A DNA stretch of 64,000 bases from positions 186,001-250,000 of the forward strand of contig CAJSYZ010000006.1 in assembly GCA_910574455.1 (NCBI GenBank). Direction: 5' to 3'. Below the pieces are notes generated by a model, which was not told where the DNA came from, did not search any database, and saw only the letters and a program-made list of their open reading frames with translations. Made by a program: the position numbers and the translations under genes. Shown here piece by piece: positions 46,340 to 56,794 of the stretch (position 1 is the first letter of the stretch; the number at the start of each line of letters is the position of its first letter). The DNA comes from Trichaptum fuscoviolaceum (taxonomy: Eukaryota; Basidiomycota; Agaricomycetes; Hymenochaetales; Trichaptaceae).

Positions 46340-48681
46340 TAGTAGTTGTAAGTCTATCAAGCTGAGCTACTATGGAGAGGGCTCAAAGTCACGTCTCAGG
46401 GAGGATCCCTTAATTCAAGGTCACATGTCCAGTCTTCGATTGCGAGAACAGCGGACAGAACCAGACAAATTGGAATAGTTGACAAGAAGAATGACCCTCG
46501 TTAGTATAAGAAGAGCATCAGTGAGGGCTTCCAGGTACTGTTATGGACTCCTTCTGGACTGTACTGGCACAGAGGATCCAGAGTGTTCGGATTTAGGATA
46601 TACCCACAAGATGTGAGACCATCAGAGGTACGGAGAGCAATTGCAATTTTGAAGACAAAAATATGATTTATGGACCGCAAGAAGCAAGTTTTCGTTTTCG
46701 CCATCCGATGCCTCTGGAAATATGCAGTTACACGGGGAGACTTATAGCGGCAGTTGTGAGTGGGCAGTTTAATAGCGCCGTTCATGAAATTACGTTCCAG
46801 AAGGTGGCATTATAAGTACTCATTTAAAAGCAAATTTCGTACGAAGAACTCACCACATTACCCAGAACGCGATCAAGCGCTGACCATCACCATGATATTA
46901 GAAAGCGCGTCTAGCCTTTCCATTCCAACTCTGATATGTAATGACCAAAACTGATGACCAGCATTGGTGAGACGAGCATGGTGAAAAGGTGGCAAGCGAC
47001 TGGTGCTGCTAGTAGTACGCTCACGGATGTGAGGTATCTTGGAATCGCCGGAGCTCACTGTTGACCAAGTCACTTGCACTTGTCAGATGTCCCGAGTGAG
47101 TACAAGTTTATAATACACCCAAGATTAGGTTGAAAATGGATTACATTCGAACGATGCCTAGTAGGAGAGGTTGATCCGCGGTAGCAGCCGCATAGAAACG
47201 ATAGCTGTTTGCAAGGCCCCAGTTTTGTCGCTGAAAGAAAGGATATTAGGGCCAAGCTAGTATAATATTAAACTTTTCGTTATATTTACTTCTTGCTCAA
47301 TTCCGAAATCATCCAACGATCGACATCCAACCTTGCCTCCGACCACTTTATCGTCCCTTCAAGCTCGGCATGATTGTAAAGCAAACGAACAGTAAGAAGT
47401 TTCTTAAGAACACGTCGAATACTCAAGTCTTACACTGCCAGTGATGAGAGTCTCTATACAAGCTGTCGTGATGATTGATTGTGAGGTGAAGTTGACTGAT
47501 AGTGGTATAACTTTACCTGAGCCCCAAACAACGGCGTCCTTGAAAGGAAATGCAAAAGCTTATTCTTTCGGCACTTCAAGTCCGCATTCAAGTAGCGACT
47601 CCGACTCCGTCGGATGACTAGTTACTGTAGTAAGACTATGGAGCCATTCACTTAGAGACCGCTACTTTTGTGCAACCATTCTCGGTCACTCACAAAAAAT
47701 CATTATTTATTTTCCTTTAGTAGAAATGCGCCTTTTCGCAAAAGGAACAATCCCTCTAAAGGATTTTCTCATATCTAAAAAACTGACCGAGTTAAGAAAT
47801 TGTAGTTGTTGCCGGGATCATAACAAGAATAACCGTGGGATAGCACGTTATCACTGGCAGTGACAAAGCGACGAATTTTTACTCAGTTCTTTCACCACTA
47901 CCAGTGGCCTGGTGAACAGACGTAGAAGCGTGATGATTATTCTATAATCAACTAGCTTAATATGTGCAACAGCGGTCCTTTCGCTTTCGTCTCATCTTGT
48001 TGATGATATTTTCCATCTCAAGTTTCCATAACACGTGTAACATTTTCGAGCTTCAAAGGCAAGCTACATCCTATACAGTTATACAGTAAGTACTCTCTTT
48101 GTGGAAGGATGCCGTCTGATTTTGCTCTCTACAGCTCTTCAGCGGATGCTAACTGATGATATGTACGAAACTTGAGGTCTGTTTCAGGCACCTCTCAATG
48201 ACTCTGATCAAGATACATTTGCCTCTTTGCATGGCTGTGTAGAAAACGATGACTCACTGATCTGAGTGTGGCTGTCGCGCCCAACGAACTGTTCAACCTT
48301 AACGGGATTCTAAGCTTCACGGACCCGGAGAAGAAAACGCGGCTATGTCCTCTGGAACTTGTTATCACTATTAGCGCTGATTGCGTATTGACTTTGCTTT
48401 ATTTCCTAACTGATAGGATACTTATATTTATCGACGCAGTATACGTTTCTGGGGCTCACTATGCTCGGCGTTAATTGGCTCTGCGGTGAATGACTCAGAT
48501 CAATTGAAATTACATCTATTCAGTGGGTCGCCTTAATGGAGCAGAATGCAGAAAGCGATGATGCGCTATACCAGCATGGATGTTTTACCACAGCTTTCCG
48601 TATGGCCTTCATTGTTACAGCTTTTTTTATCCTACTGCGCCCTCTCTTCGCGGATCCAGAAAATGGCGGAGATTTTAGACG
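46340..48681. other. Intergenic, no supported gene
   Basis: A frame at 46501-46785 (minus) and several shorter ones have no recognisable domain. About 47430-47475 matches the dispersed sequence at 35690-35750. Confidence 0.35.
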
Positions 48682-48689
48682 TATAAAGG
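48682..48689 (+). promoter_or_regulatory. TATA box of the KRD-CPGC peptide gene
   Basis: TATAAAGG, 78-85 bp before the ATG at 48767. This spacing is typical for a fungal gene with a short leader. Confidence 0.6.
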
Positions 48690-48766
48690 CGTCCAGAGTT
48701 ATTAGACGAGACGTCAACTGACTAACTCCCAACCCGAACACCCTACACATACACATTTCTTCGGGT

Positions 48767-49102
48767 ATGATATTCAACGCTGATAAGCTCTACTCTGGGA
48801 TTATCCTTGTCCTTATTCTAACAATTGGAGCTTCTGCCGCTCCATTAAAGCGAGACGTGAGTTCTCTCGTTCAGCTTCAAGTTGCTCATCGTTCCATATT
48901 GAATAAATCATCTAGTGTCCTGGCTGCAGCATTACATCGACGCCAATTACAATGCTGAGTTCCACACCAGAAGCGAGCGCAGTTCTCATTACTCCTGCAA
49001 AGCGTGATGTATGTTTCGTTAAAATATCTCTGTGCACACAATAACTCACAAAATGCGTAGTGCCCTGGTTGCAGCTCTATGACTACTATCCTGATTCAAT
49101 GA
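48767..49102 (+). CDS. Candidate Kex2-processed secreted peptide precursor with CPGC cassettes
   Basis: Three small exons, 48767-48856, 48916-49008 and 49061-49102, encode 74 residues. Exon 1 is a signal peptide (MIFNADKLYSGIILVLIL, then TIGASA) ending APLKRD. Exon 2 is CPGCSITSTP...LITPAKRD. Exon 3 is CPGCSSMTTILIQ and the stop. Both introns are phase 0 (59 and 52 bp; donors GTGAGT and GTATGT; acceptors CTAG and GTAG) and fall exactly between KRD and CPGC. Exons 2 and 3 start with almost the same 15 bases (TGYCCTGGYTGCAGC), and exons 1 and 2 end alike (AAGCG-GA), so the cassette looks duplicated as an exon. Lys-Arg sites at residues 28-29 and 59-60 suggest Kex2 cleavage, releasing DCPGCS peptides. 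Unspliced intron 1 is also open, giving a 63-residue alternative. I know of no named family. Confidence 0.6.
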
Positions 49103-49451
49103 GTATGATCTCAAAACAAGCCTACTACTATCCTCCTTTTCACTTATATGTAGCCCTTCTTTTTTTATGTAACTTATGAAAGTAAATCTTCTATCTACTG
49201 CTGCTTCGTTCGCCCTTCCGTCATTTATCCAGAAAGCTATTTCCGTATTATTAGGTTTTTGCCATCTTTACGACGGTGTTCTAAATTATTAAGGAGGTCA
49301 AAATCATACATGCGAAATTTCGAATGCAGTCAAGTCACAAGAAATGTTGTTATCTCTGAGTAGAGGATGAATAAGAACGACCTCTCATGTCCGTCGCAGT
49401 GCAAAAACTGTCACATTCGGGTAAGAAGTGCCGAAGTAAATCTACGTTGAG

Positions 49452-49650
49452 TCAGAACCGAACTCCTATTCCGCTGCATCCTGCACATTGCCGTAGCTCG
49501 CTGCTAACCTGATGGGGACAACTCCGTTAACCAAGTATAAAGATGAACTATCAGCTTTCGCACCTCCGCCGCTGAAGCCTCTGCATTATGTAGCGTAAAA
49601 ATGCAGATGAAAGCGAAAGTAAGGACGACCAATTCATTCCAAACTGTCAT
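49452..49650 (-). CDS. Candidate small secreted peptide with CAGCS motif
   Basis: Two exons on the minus strand, 49650-49564 and 49508-49452, encode 47 residues. Exon 1 is a strong signal peptide (MTVWNELVVLTFAFICIFTL, HNAEASA) ending AAE. The 55 bp phase-0 intron contains a GGTTAAC-like branch site and ends CAG. Exon 2 gives VSSELRQCAGCSGIGVRF and stop. CAGCS resembles the CPGCS repeated in the convergent gene 350 bp away. Without splicing the frame runs to 49504 and lacks the Cys motif. A downstream acceptor at TAGCAG gives an unlikely Arg-rich tail. No dibasic site is present. The model rests on the splice choice and needs transcript support. Confidence 0.45.
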
Positions 49651-49736
49651 GGCGCAATTTGTGGAGGAATATGAATGAAAAGATTGAGTGAGCCTTGGGC
49701 GAGAGAGAGATTGTGCATGCTGCCTCATTGCCTCTG

Positions 49737-49745
49737 CTTTATATA
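49737..49745 (-). promoter_or_regulatory. TATA box of the CAGCS peptide gene
   Basis: TATATAAAG on the minus strand, 87-95 bp upstream of the ATG at 49650. Confidence 0.55.
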
Positions 49746-50562
49746 TCTAATTAGAGAACAGAGGTTATGAATAGCCATCAGTCATACTATTTGATGTGAT
49801 GAGCTCCTGTGCAATTTTGGCTGTTTCTCTGATATACCAAGCTAGCATACATCCTTGCACTAGGGAAAATGTAAAATGTCATAGCATTATGAACATTATG
49901 AATTAACAAAACACAATAATACACCCGGAAGCATCCTTAGCAGGGAGGTGAACGGTGGCGCGGCTCACTGATACTTAGAGCTGTGGAAAGTACCAAACCT
50001 ACGCCATGACGTGCAACTCATTAATAGTTAAAGTGCCTGGTATTCTGATTTGTTGGGAGGGGAAACCTGGAAACGAACAAGAAATCTATTCCGCAGTACT
50101 ATGTGATCTAAGCTTATCGAAAAGGGTCTCACGCGTGTGGGAGCAGGCAACCGGCATCGAAGAGATTCAAGCAGTTGAGTTTACTTGCAAAAGGCTACTT
50201 TGCTAGTAGAGAAACCGGCCAACCGGCCTTGTCGGCGATAAGTAAGAAAGACAAGCTACTGCTCGATTCCTTCAGAATTTGAAGAGACTTACTACTTCCT
50301 GCTTATGAGCATTTGAGAACGCAGCCGCGCCGAAAAAAAGCTCAGTTCAATGGTGGATGGGGTTTATCTGGAGAAAATGTAGATACCCTTTCTTTAAATT
50401 CGGAAATGAAGCGTGTGAACATATTCCTACACTGCCAGTGGCACTGGCATATAGTAATACTAGTAGTAGCCTTAGATTGAGTCGGAGTGCAAAACGTGCG
50501 ACTTGAAGAGTGGTTGGTTTTGTCGTTCGGGCTGTTTTCCTTAGCTACAACATATTGCAGCC
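49746..50562. other. Upstream region of LIS1, no other gene seen
   Basis: A 66-codon frame (50006-50206, plus) has no identifiable domain. Pyrimidine-rich DNA precedes the LIS1 ATG. Confidence 0.35.
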
Positions 50563-53500
50563 ATGTCTCCTACTCTAACGATTGGACAACAGGATAGTCT
50601 GTGAGTTGACTTCTGAGCCTGGGATAGCAGAGTTTACTGTGTGTATAGCCATAAATCCATCCTCGAATATCTTAATGCCTCCGGATTCACCAAGACATAT
50701 GAGCAGTTCAAAGAAGAGGCTCCGGGACTTGTGAGCGAAGTAGCCCTAAGAGTAGCGTCTGATAATTCTAACTGCTACCTAAGGCCGAATATGAATCAGA
50801 CGCCAAATTATCCGATTTACTAATCAAGAAATGGACAAGTGTTATTCGCCTGCAGCGAAAGGTTAATCGATTCTTAAATCTACTCTACTCGATCTCACGC
50901 GTCTTCAGATAATGGATTTGGAAGCGCGTCTAGCCCAAGTGCTAGAAGACAAGGACCAAGGAGGAGGAGGAGGACCAAGTAAGCGAACGAACCCGGACTG
51001 GTTACCGAACGCCAATTCCGTTAAACACGTTCTTACCGGACACCGGATGCGCGTCACTGCTGTTGCCTTCCATCCAGTCTACTCGGCCATCGCTTCTGCG
51101 AGTGAAGACTGCACACTTAAAGTATGGGACTGGGAACGGGGCGAGCTTGAAAAAACTCTCACTGGCCACACTAGACTCATCACGGACTGCCAGTACGACT
51201 CACACGGGAAGAATCTCGGTTTGTCGTTCCATCGTCTTCGTTCCATGATCGGAGTGCTCAGCCAGCACTGCTCGCAGTCTCTGCATCGTATGATCTTTTC
51301 ATCAAGCTATGGAGCGTAGAGGACGACTATAAGAACTTCGCAACGCTGCGAGGCCATGACCACTCTGTTTCTTCTGCTAGGTTCAGCCCCGACGATACCA
51401 AGATCATCAGCTGCAGCCGAGACGAGACAGTTCGGATATGGGAGATAGCAACGACGTGAGTCCGTGTCTGACCTCCTTTAAGACTCATTGTGCTATAATC
51501 GTTTCACCAGGCATTGCGTGAAGGTAATCCAGCCTCATAATGCTTGGATCCGAAGCGCACTTCCCAGTGCTGACGGACGCCTTGTAATAACATGTTCGGA
51601 CGACCATGTGCGGATCTTACTGTCATAGCTTTCGTCACCTTACTTATTCTCATCTGAACAGACTGCCAGAATTGTCGAAGTCGACACTGGCGCTACGAGA
51701 GCAGAGCTTCGCGGGCACGAGCATTTCGTCACTGCAGCCGTCTTCGCTCCGGCTTCTGCATCCCCTGCAATACGGCAGTTACTGAACCCTGACGTACGTG
51801 ACCTGCCTCATGCGTCTGCCCTCTACCTCCTGAAAGAGCAACCCAATACATTTAATGTTTTGATTCACACTATTCGTCAGTGTTGAATACAAATGCTGGA
51901 ATGAATACAAATCCAATTTTATTGAATACTAATCATAAATTCCTCAAGCTGAGGAAAAATAGACTGCACGAACGGGATTGGAACTTCTAGCACTAATTCT
52001 AAACAACTAATCCTCTAGCAACTTTGTAAACCGCTACACCAAAGAACCATACCTTAGCACAATACTTTACATTATATAAAGCGCAAAATGATTAAACCTA
52101 TAAAACCCTTCAGTTTTCATTACTGAATTATTTTCAAAATTATGTTTACAATTTCCTTCCTCTGCCTCTGCCTCTCCCACTCTGCACTCGCCTTATCCGA
52201 CTCAACGTGCTGTTTCGCATCCCTAGCTGTCCTGCGCGCTGCCGCACGAAGCTTGTCGGAGGAGGGGGCAGGTTGTCAGCGAGCGCGGAGAGCCCCCGCG
52301 TAGCGTGCTGGGCTTGTGTAACTGAGCTGAGTGAGCTGGACCATCTCTGGCGTTCATATTTACATTTCCATGGCACTCGATTAAGATGCCTGACAAGGAT
52401 GCGGTATAGGATGGGAAGATGTGCTATGTGAATGAGACTGGCCAGGACCCGTGAGCTGATGCGGCGAGGCGGCGACCGGATGTTTCCAGCACTCGAAGAT
52501 GTGCTGACAGAAGAAACAGGTGCACGCGCGTATCGTGGCTAGCTACGACGTGCACAGATGGGCTTATTGGCCTCCCACGCGGTCCAAGAGCCAACAAAAC
52601 AGCGCCGGTCCCAACATTGTTCGAAGAAGCTCCCGCAGCAACGTATGACGCAGGCGCTTTCGCACTGCTCGTCGATATCAACGGCGACGAGCGCTGGCTA
52701 TTGTTAACACTGTGCTGTGTCGTTACATTCGACGGCACAGTCATCGACGGCGGCGACGGCTCTAGGCGACTCAGGCCTGCATTTGGACTGGGGCCCAACC
52801 TCTTGCGTGTTTTTGGGATTGGATCCGGGTCTGGGTGTCGTCGCGGTCGTCGGCGTGGGGTTCACGATATGCACCGACGGCGTTGGGGTCAGCACTGGAT
52901 ACACAAGCACGACGTCGAGCCCCGCCGTCCGTCCGTCACACCGATGCTCGATACACTCTTGAGGCGGCTCTCGATGAGCGCCTTCTGCTTCTGCTTGACC
53001 AACAACATGGCGCGCACCTGCTCGATCGCGCTGAATGGTGAAGCCCATGACGACTGGCGAGATCGGCGTAGAGGGCCTAGTGTTGATGCCTGCGAGGGGC
53101 CCGTGAGTGTGCGTCGGCGTGCGGACCGCGAATCCATCAGACGAGGGCGGGTTCGAGATGTTGAGCGCGACGTCGTTGATCGTCACTCGTCTTCGCTTCG
53201 ACGCGGTTTGGGCATAGGTCTGGCCAACGAGGGAGGGGGTGCACCGCCGCCAGTCATATCTCTTTCACGGTCATTTGAGGATGTGGAATGTGCTCCGACA
53301 GGAGTGAGACGGCGCTGGAAGATGGTTTTCAGTCGCGATAAGTGAGGCTTAGGAGAGTCAGATCGAGTTGATCATGTTCTGGCTCTTGCTTAAATGGTCT
53401 CGCCTGCGGAGAGCTGTTGCTGTAATGTGGAATAACAGAGTAAAACCAAGTGCAATGGTCAAAAAAACCAGACACGCAAAAAGGTCAAAGAAAATCTCGA

Positions 53501-54736
53501 CTTACTCAAAAGATTCAGGCCGTCCTCGTGCGCCGAGTCGTCATTCTCCCTTGGGCGTTCTCTCTGCGCTTGGGCTCTTTGCGCGGCCGACAGGCCGCTG
53601 GTGGGGGATGCTGGGGCGGCTGAGAACAGGCGAGGCAGACGACGAGGTCAGCAGCGAGAGTGTCGGTGGGTGGAAGATATGTCGTGAATGGTGGCCATGG
53701 CTGTGGATGGGCGGGAGCGCATGGTCTCGGAGTTGGGAACAGTAGGCCGTTGGAGGACATGAAGGTGCGGTTCGACGACGGACGTTGTCGGCGGAGATAT
53801 ATTTCCCACGCCACACCAACGCGATGAATTCTCTAAGTCATTTGTTTTCAAAAATTACTGGTTTTCTTTTCATTACTTTACAATAATGTTTTGAATAAAA
53901 TTAACTCCGCAGATAGATGGACGACATATAGCAAAACATTAAGGTATATATATAGTGAGGTAGCAAATTCTGTATGCAGTGTGTTGGTGCAGTGGTACGG
54001 AATGAGTTGCTCATCGTTTATGTAATTTCTCTCTATAGTTTAAGAGTTCGAGCCGCGATATGTACAATACTTATTTTCTTACTGAAAGTGAGTCCGAAGT
54101 GTGCTATTTTGAAAACAATTAAGGCCCTTTGGTAATTGTATTGAATCGCAACTTTGTTTTCAACACTGACGAATAGTGTGATTCAAAACAAAAAGATCTA
54201 TAAGGTGATTGCCTGAAACTGTCTTTACTCAGGAAAAGCTCCAGCCACGAACAGCGAAAGCAGAATTGCCAACATTGTATGCCGTCACAGCATCTCGCGA
54301 CAAGAAGATCATGCTGTGGGATGCTCTCCGCGGCATATGTCTTCGCACCTTCGTAAGCGTTCTCTGCAATCGATGACCAGATCGGCCCGATCAACGTGTT
54401 TTTTGCGCCTTAGGCCGGCCATAATAACTGGATTAACGCTCTCGTCTTCCATCCATCGGGAAATCATCTACTATCTGCTTCGGACGATCACACTTATCGC
54501 ATATGGGACTTACGGACTGGACGATGTGTGCAGACTGTTGAAGCGCACGATCATTTCGTGCTGGCGATGGCCTGGGGCCGTCAGTCGATCAATGCTGAAA
54601 CCTCGGACAGTGCGCCGGTACAAAGAGCAATCAATGTCTTAGCGACCGCCAGTAATGATAAGGTGAGGCTTTCACTGCAGGTGTCTTATTACCACTGCTA
54701 ACGGCTGTATAGACTGTAAAGATCTGGTATCCTTAG
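50563..54736 (+). CDS. PAC1: LIS1/PAC1 (NudF) dynein regulator, LisH-WD40 protein
   Basis: Ten exons close in frame: 50563-50600, 50649-50730, 50784-50861, 50909-51218, 51266-51455, 51511-51607, 51662-51793, 54233-54352, 54414-54662, 54713-54736 (1320 nt, 439 residues). The LisH motif is [20 protein letters not shown] (from residue 12), followed by the coiled coil [20 protein letters not shown] and seven WD40 repeats: [88 protein letters not shown] and [13 protein letters not shown]...VKIWYP. LIS1 binds the dynein motor with NudE and supports nuclear migration and hyphal growth (family knowledge). Intron 7 is 2439 bp because a TIR element is inserted in it, within the loop of repeat 5. Its donor (GTACGT) and acceptor (TTTACTCAG) are preserved, so the gene may still work. 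The usual Asn-rich insert before repeat 5 is shortened. Confidence 0.92.
51974..52041 (-). other. tRNA-like A/B-box module (left arm)
   Basis: On the minus strand, TGGTGTAGCGG fits the pol III A-box consensus and AGTTCCAATCCC resembles a B box, 57 bp apart. The stems of a true tRNA are not evident. Confidence 0.45.
53985..54054 (+). other. tRNA-like A/B-box module (right arm)
   Basis: TGGTGCAGTGG fits the A-box consensus exactly, and AGTTCGAGCC fits the B box with one mismatch. It is the mirror partner of the left-arm module. Not called as a functional tRNA because no cloverleaf acceptor stem is apparent. Confidence 0.5.
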
Positions 54737-54953
54737 TCTGAAGTTGAAAGAGATATATTATGATCACCGGATTTGTATTCCTATTTCGCTTTGATATGCT
54801 TTGCTTTCCCGTATATCCGTGCATGCCATTGACAAGTTATAACTTATTTTTGCAGATGGAAGTCAACATTGATAGCAATGCATTTTCAATACGCTTTACA
54901 ATCTTATCGAATTGAGATGATACAGGCAAAGGGCAGTAAGGTAGTCATGCCGG

Positions 54954-56009
54954 TTATGCATATCGCATAGGGATCGCTTTTGGTTTGTTCCCAAGGATCT
55001 GTTCGATCTCTTCCATAAGCTCTGGAGTCAACTTTTCTACCAAGGGAACGGCGGCGAGGTTTTCTTCAACCTGCTTTATGTTGGTTGCACCGATGATAGC
55101 GCTGGTGACAATTGGGTTCTTGATGGTCCAGGCAAGGGCGAGCTGTCCTTGCGTAACCTCTGGTCCGAGTTTCTTTGCGATCGTCTCGAGAGCGGCAACG
55201 CGCTTGAGCATGTCTTGCCCGTTGATAATCTCGTCTCGGAACCACGAACCCTCCTTTGCGGCACGAGAGTCGGCTGGGATCTCGCCGGAGTTGTACTTGC
55301 CGGTCAAGATGCCGCGGCGGAGGGGCGAAAAGATAGTCAGGCCAGTGCCAAACTTGCGGTAAAGGCCAGCAAACTCGACCTCTACTTTGTCGCGCTTGAG
55401 CATGTTGTACTCTGGCTGCTCCATCAGCGGGCCGACTAAGTTGAGCTTGTCTGCAACGCGCCATGCATCCGCGATTTCTTCCGCACTCCATTCTGACGTG
55501 CCCCAGTACAGCGCCTGGCCAGTGCTGATGAGATAGTTGAAGGCTCGTACGACCTCCTCCATCGGCGTGTGTTTGTCTGGGCGGTGCGCGTACACGAGGT
55601 CCACGTAGTCCATGTCGAGGCGCTTGAGAGACTTGCGCATCCCACTGAGGACGTGCTTTCGTGAGAGGCCAAGGTCATTGATGCCGATACTTCCATCATC
55701 GCGTTGTCCCCAGTAGAGCTTCGTTGAGATAACGATGTCGTCGCGATCCCAGCCGTACTTCTTCACCGCCTTTCCCAGAAGAACCTCCGCACGGCCTGCT
55801 GCGTAGCCTTCAGCTGAGTCAAAAAAATTGACGCCCCCATCGTAAGCGGCCTTCATCGTCTCGAGAGCAATCTCATCTCCAGTGTGGCCCCCATGAGTGA
55901 GCCAGCCCCCAAGTGAAATGACCGAGATTCTAAGTCCCGAGTTGCCCAAGAACCGATAAATCATGTTCGGGTGAGGTTGTTTTGCGAGCGTAGGCTTTTC
56001 TGAAGACAT
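54954..56009 (-). CDS. Aldo-keto reductase, AKR6/Kv-beta-like
   Basis: An intronless gene of 351 residues. The N-terminal YRFLGNSGLRISVISLGGWL leads the TIM barrel. The catalytic tetrad is in place: Asp64 and Tyr69 (FDSAEGYAAG), Lys97 (ISTKLYWG) and His142 (YAHRPD). C-terminal cofactor-binding motifs are FSPLRRGILTGKY, QLALAWTIKN and SAIIGATNIKQVEENL. Voltage-gated potassium channel beta-subunit-like AKRs are NADPH-dependent reductases of aldehydes and ketones. The physiological substrate cannot be read from the sequence. It is convergent with LIS1 and divergent from ATG7. A CTATATAG box lies 54-61 bp upstream of the ATG. Confidence 0.92.
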   Translation of the reverse strand: MSSEKPTLAKQPHPNMIYRFLGNSGLRISVISLGGWLTHGGHTGDEIALETMKAAYDGGVNFFDSAEGYAAGRAEVLLGKAVKKYGWDRDDIVISTKLYWGQRDDGSIGINDLGLSRKHVLSGMRKSLKRLDMDYVDLVYAHRPDKHTPMEEVVRAFNYLISTGQALYWGTSEWSAEEIADAWRVADKLNLVGPLMEQPEYNMLKRDKVEVEFAGLYRKFGTGLTIFSPLRRGILTGKYNSGEIPADSRAAKEGSWFRDEIINGQDMLKRVAALETIAKKLGPEVTQGQLALAWTIKNPIVTSAIIGATNIKQVEENLAAVPLVEKLTPELMEEIEQILGNKPKAIPMRYA

Positions 56010-56062
56010 GATGGCCGTCCTTTCTCAACCTCAGGTGACGGCAGCCTCTGAGTTATTACGGG

Positions 56063-56070
56063 CTATATAG
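56063..56070 (-). promoter_or_regulatory. TATA box of the aldo-keto reductase gene
   Basis: CTATATAG (palindromic) upstream of the ATG at 56009, in the AKR/ATG7 divergent intergenic region. Confidence 0.55.
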
Positions 56071-56794
56071 CGTTCTGAAATGCTCCAGAAAGCGGCCGAA
56101 GCGCAAACGGCTTGCCAGAGGAGCTCCGTAGGAGTTTTTTTACTCCGACATTTTACCGCAGACGAAAATAGGTGAACCTGAGCGTCTCAGAGATACCTTT
56201 TGAGATGAATTTAGACTCTTCAGAGAACTTGAAGGTTTGGCTCAAGCCGACTTGTACTCCGTCGAGAGCCTGCTTGATTCAACGACTCGGACCTACCCTG
56301 AAGTATCACGTGCACTTCTACCCCCCACAGCCGCGACGCGTCGATGGGTACAAATTTCCAATGACATTGAATAGCGAGCAGCTGGTCTTCAAGCTGTCGT
56401 TCTTTATCATTGAGCACCATCGTACGCGCTGCACTATCCTTCTCAACAATTTCTCAATTTATTGACGGAGAAAAGCTCTGTTTTCACCTTCGAAGTTTGA
56501 GGCGTCGTCGGTCACACTAGCAGCATCGGCAACAGTATGTCATATTCACCATCAGCTTCGTGGTACTCATCCTTCATGTGCTGTACAGTTCGGCATTCAA
56601 GACACTTATCGTGTTGTGCGGAATCTCGGACTATGGAACAGCTGGGCAAAAGTGCAATTATGTTGGCAACAACCCTGTGACGTCACGCATCCAGCGTGAC
56701 TGACAATGCATGGCTACGACGCGTCGCTTTAGGCTTGCTCACTGCTTCGTGAGGCAGCGCACTCAGCTTTCTTCCACCACCAGAAACGAACGCA

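Larger units (their letters stand above)
51856..54190. mobile_element. TIR DNA element with tRNA-like modules in LIS1 intron 7
   Basis: The two ends match as inverted repeats over 32 bases with one difference: TGTTTTGATTCACACTATTC... on the left (51856-51887), and the reverse complement at 54159-54190. Looser inverted similarity continues for about 330 bp on each side, including a tRNA-like A/B-box module and an ATTACT-TTTTCAAAA block. The 1.5 kb core is GC-rich and holds minus-strand Ser/Pro-rich frames (52424-53345 and 53541-53819) with [17 protein letters not shown] and [20 protein letters not shown]. This looks like a captured, frame-broken host gene fragment. No transposase is seen, so it would be non-autonomous. 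No clear target duplication (ACATTTAA versus AAAAGATC). Confidence 0.75.

Noticed and set aside
46501..46785. 94-codon minus-strand frame upstream of the DUF7029-like pseudogene
   Set aside because: No family resemblance, and the signal-peptide ATG at 46339 is a better gene start.
52617..53345. 242-codon plus-strand frame inside the LIS1 intron element
   Set aside because: Composition suggests the complement of a Ser/Pro-rich coding fragment on the minus strand; no domain.
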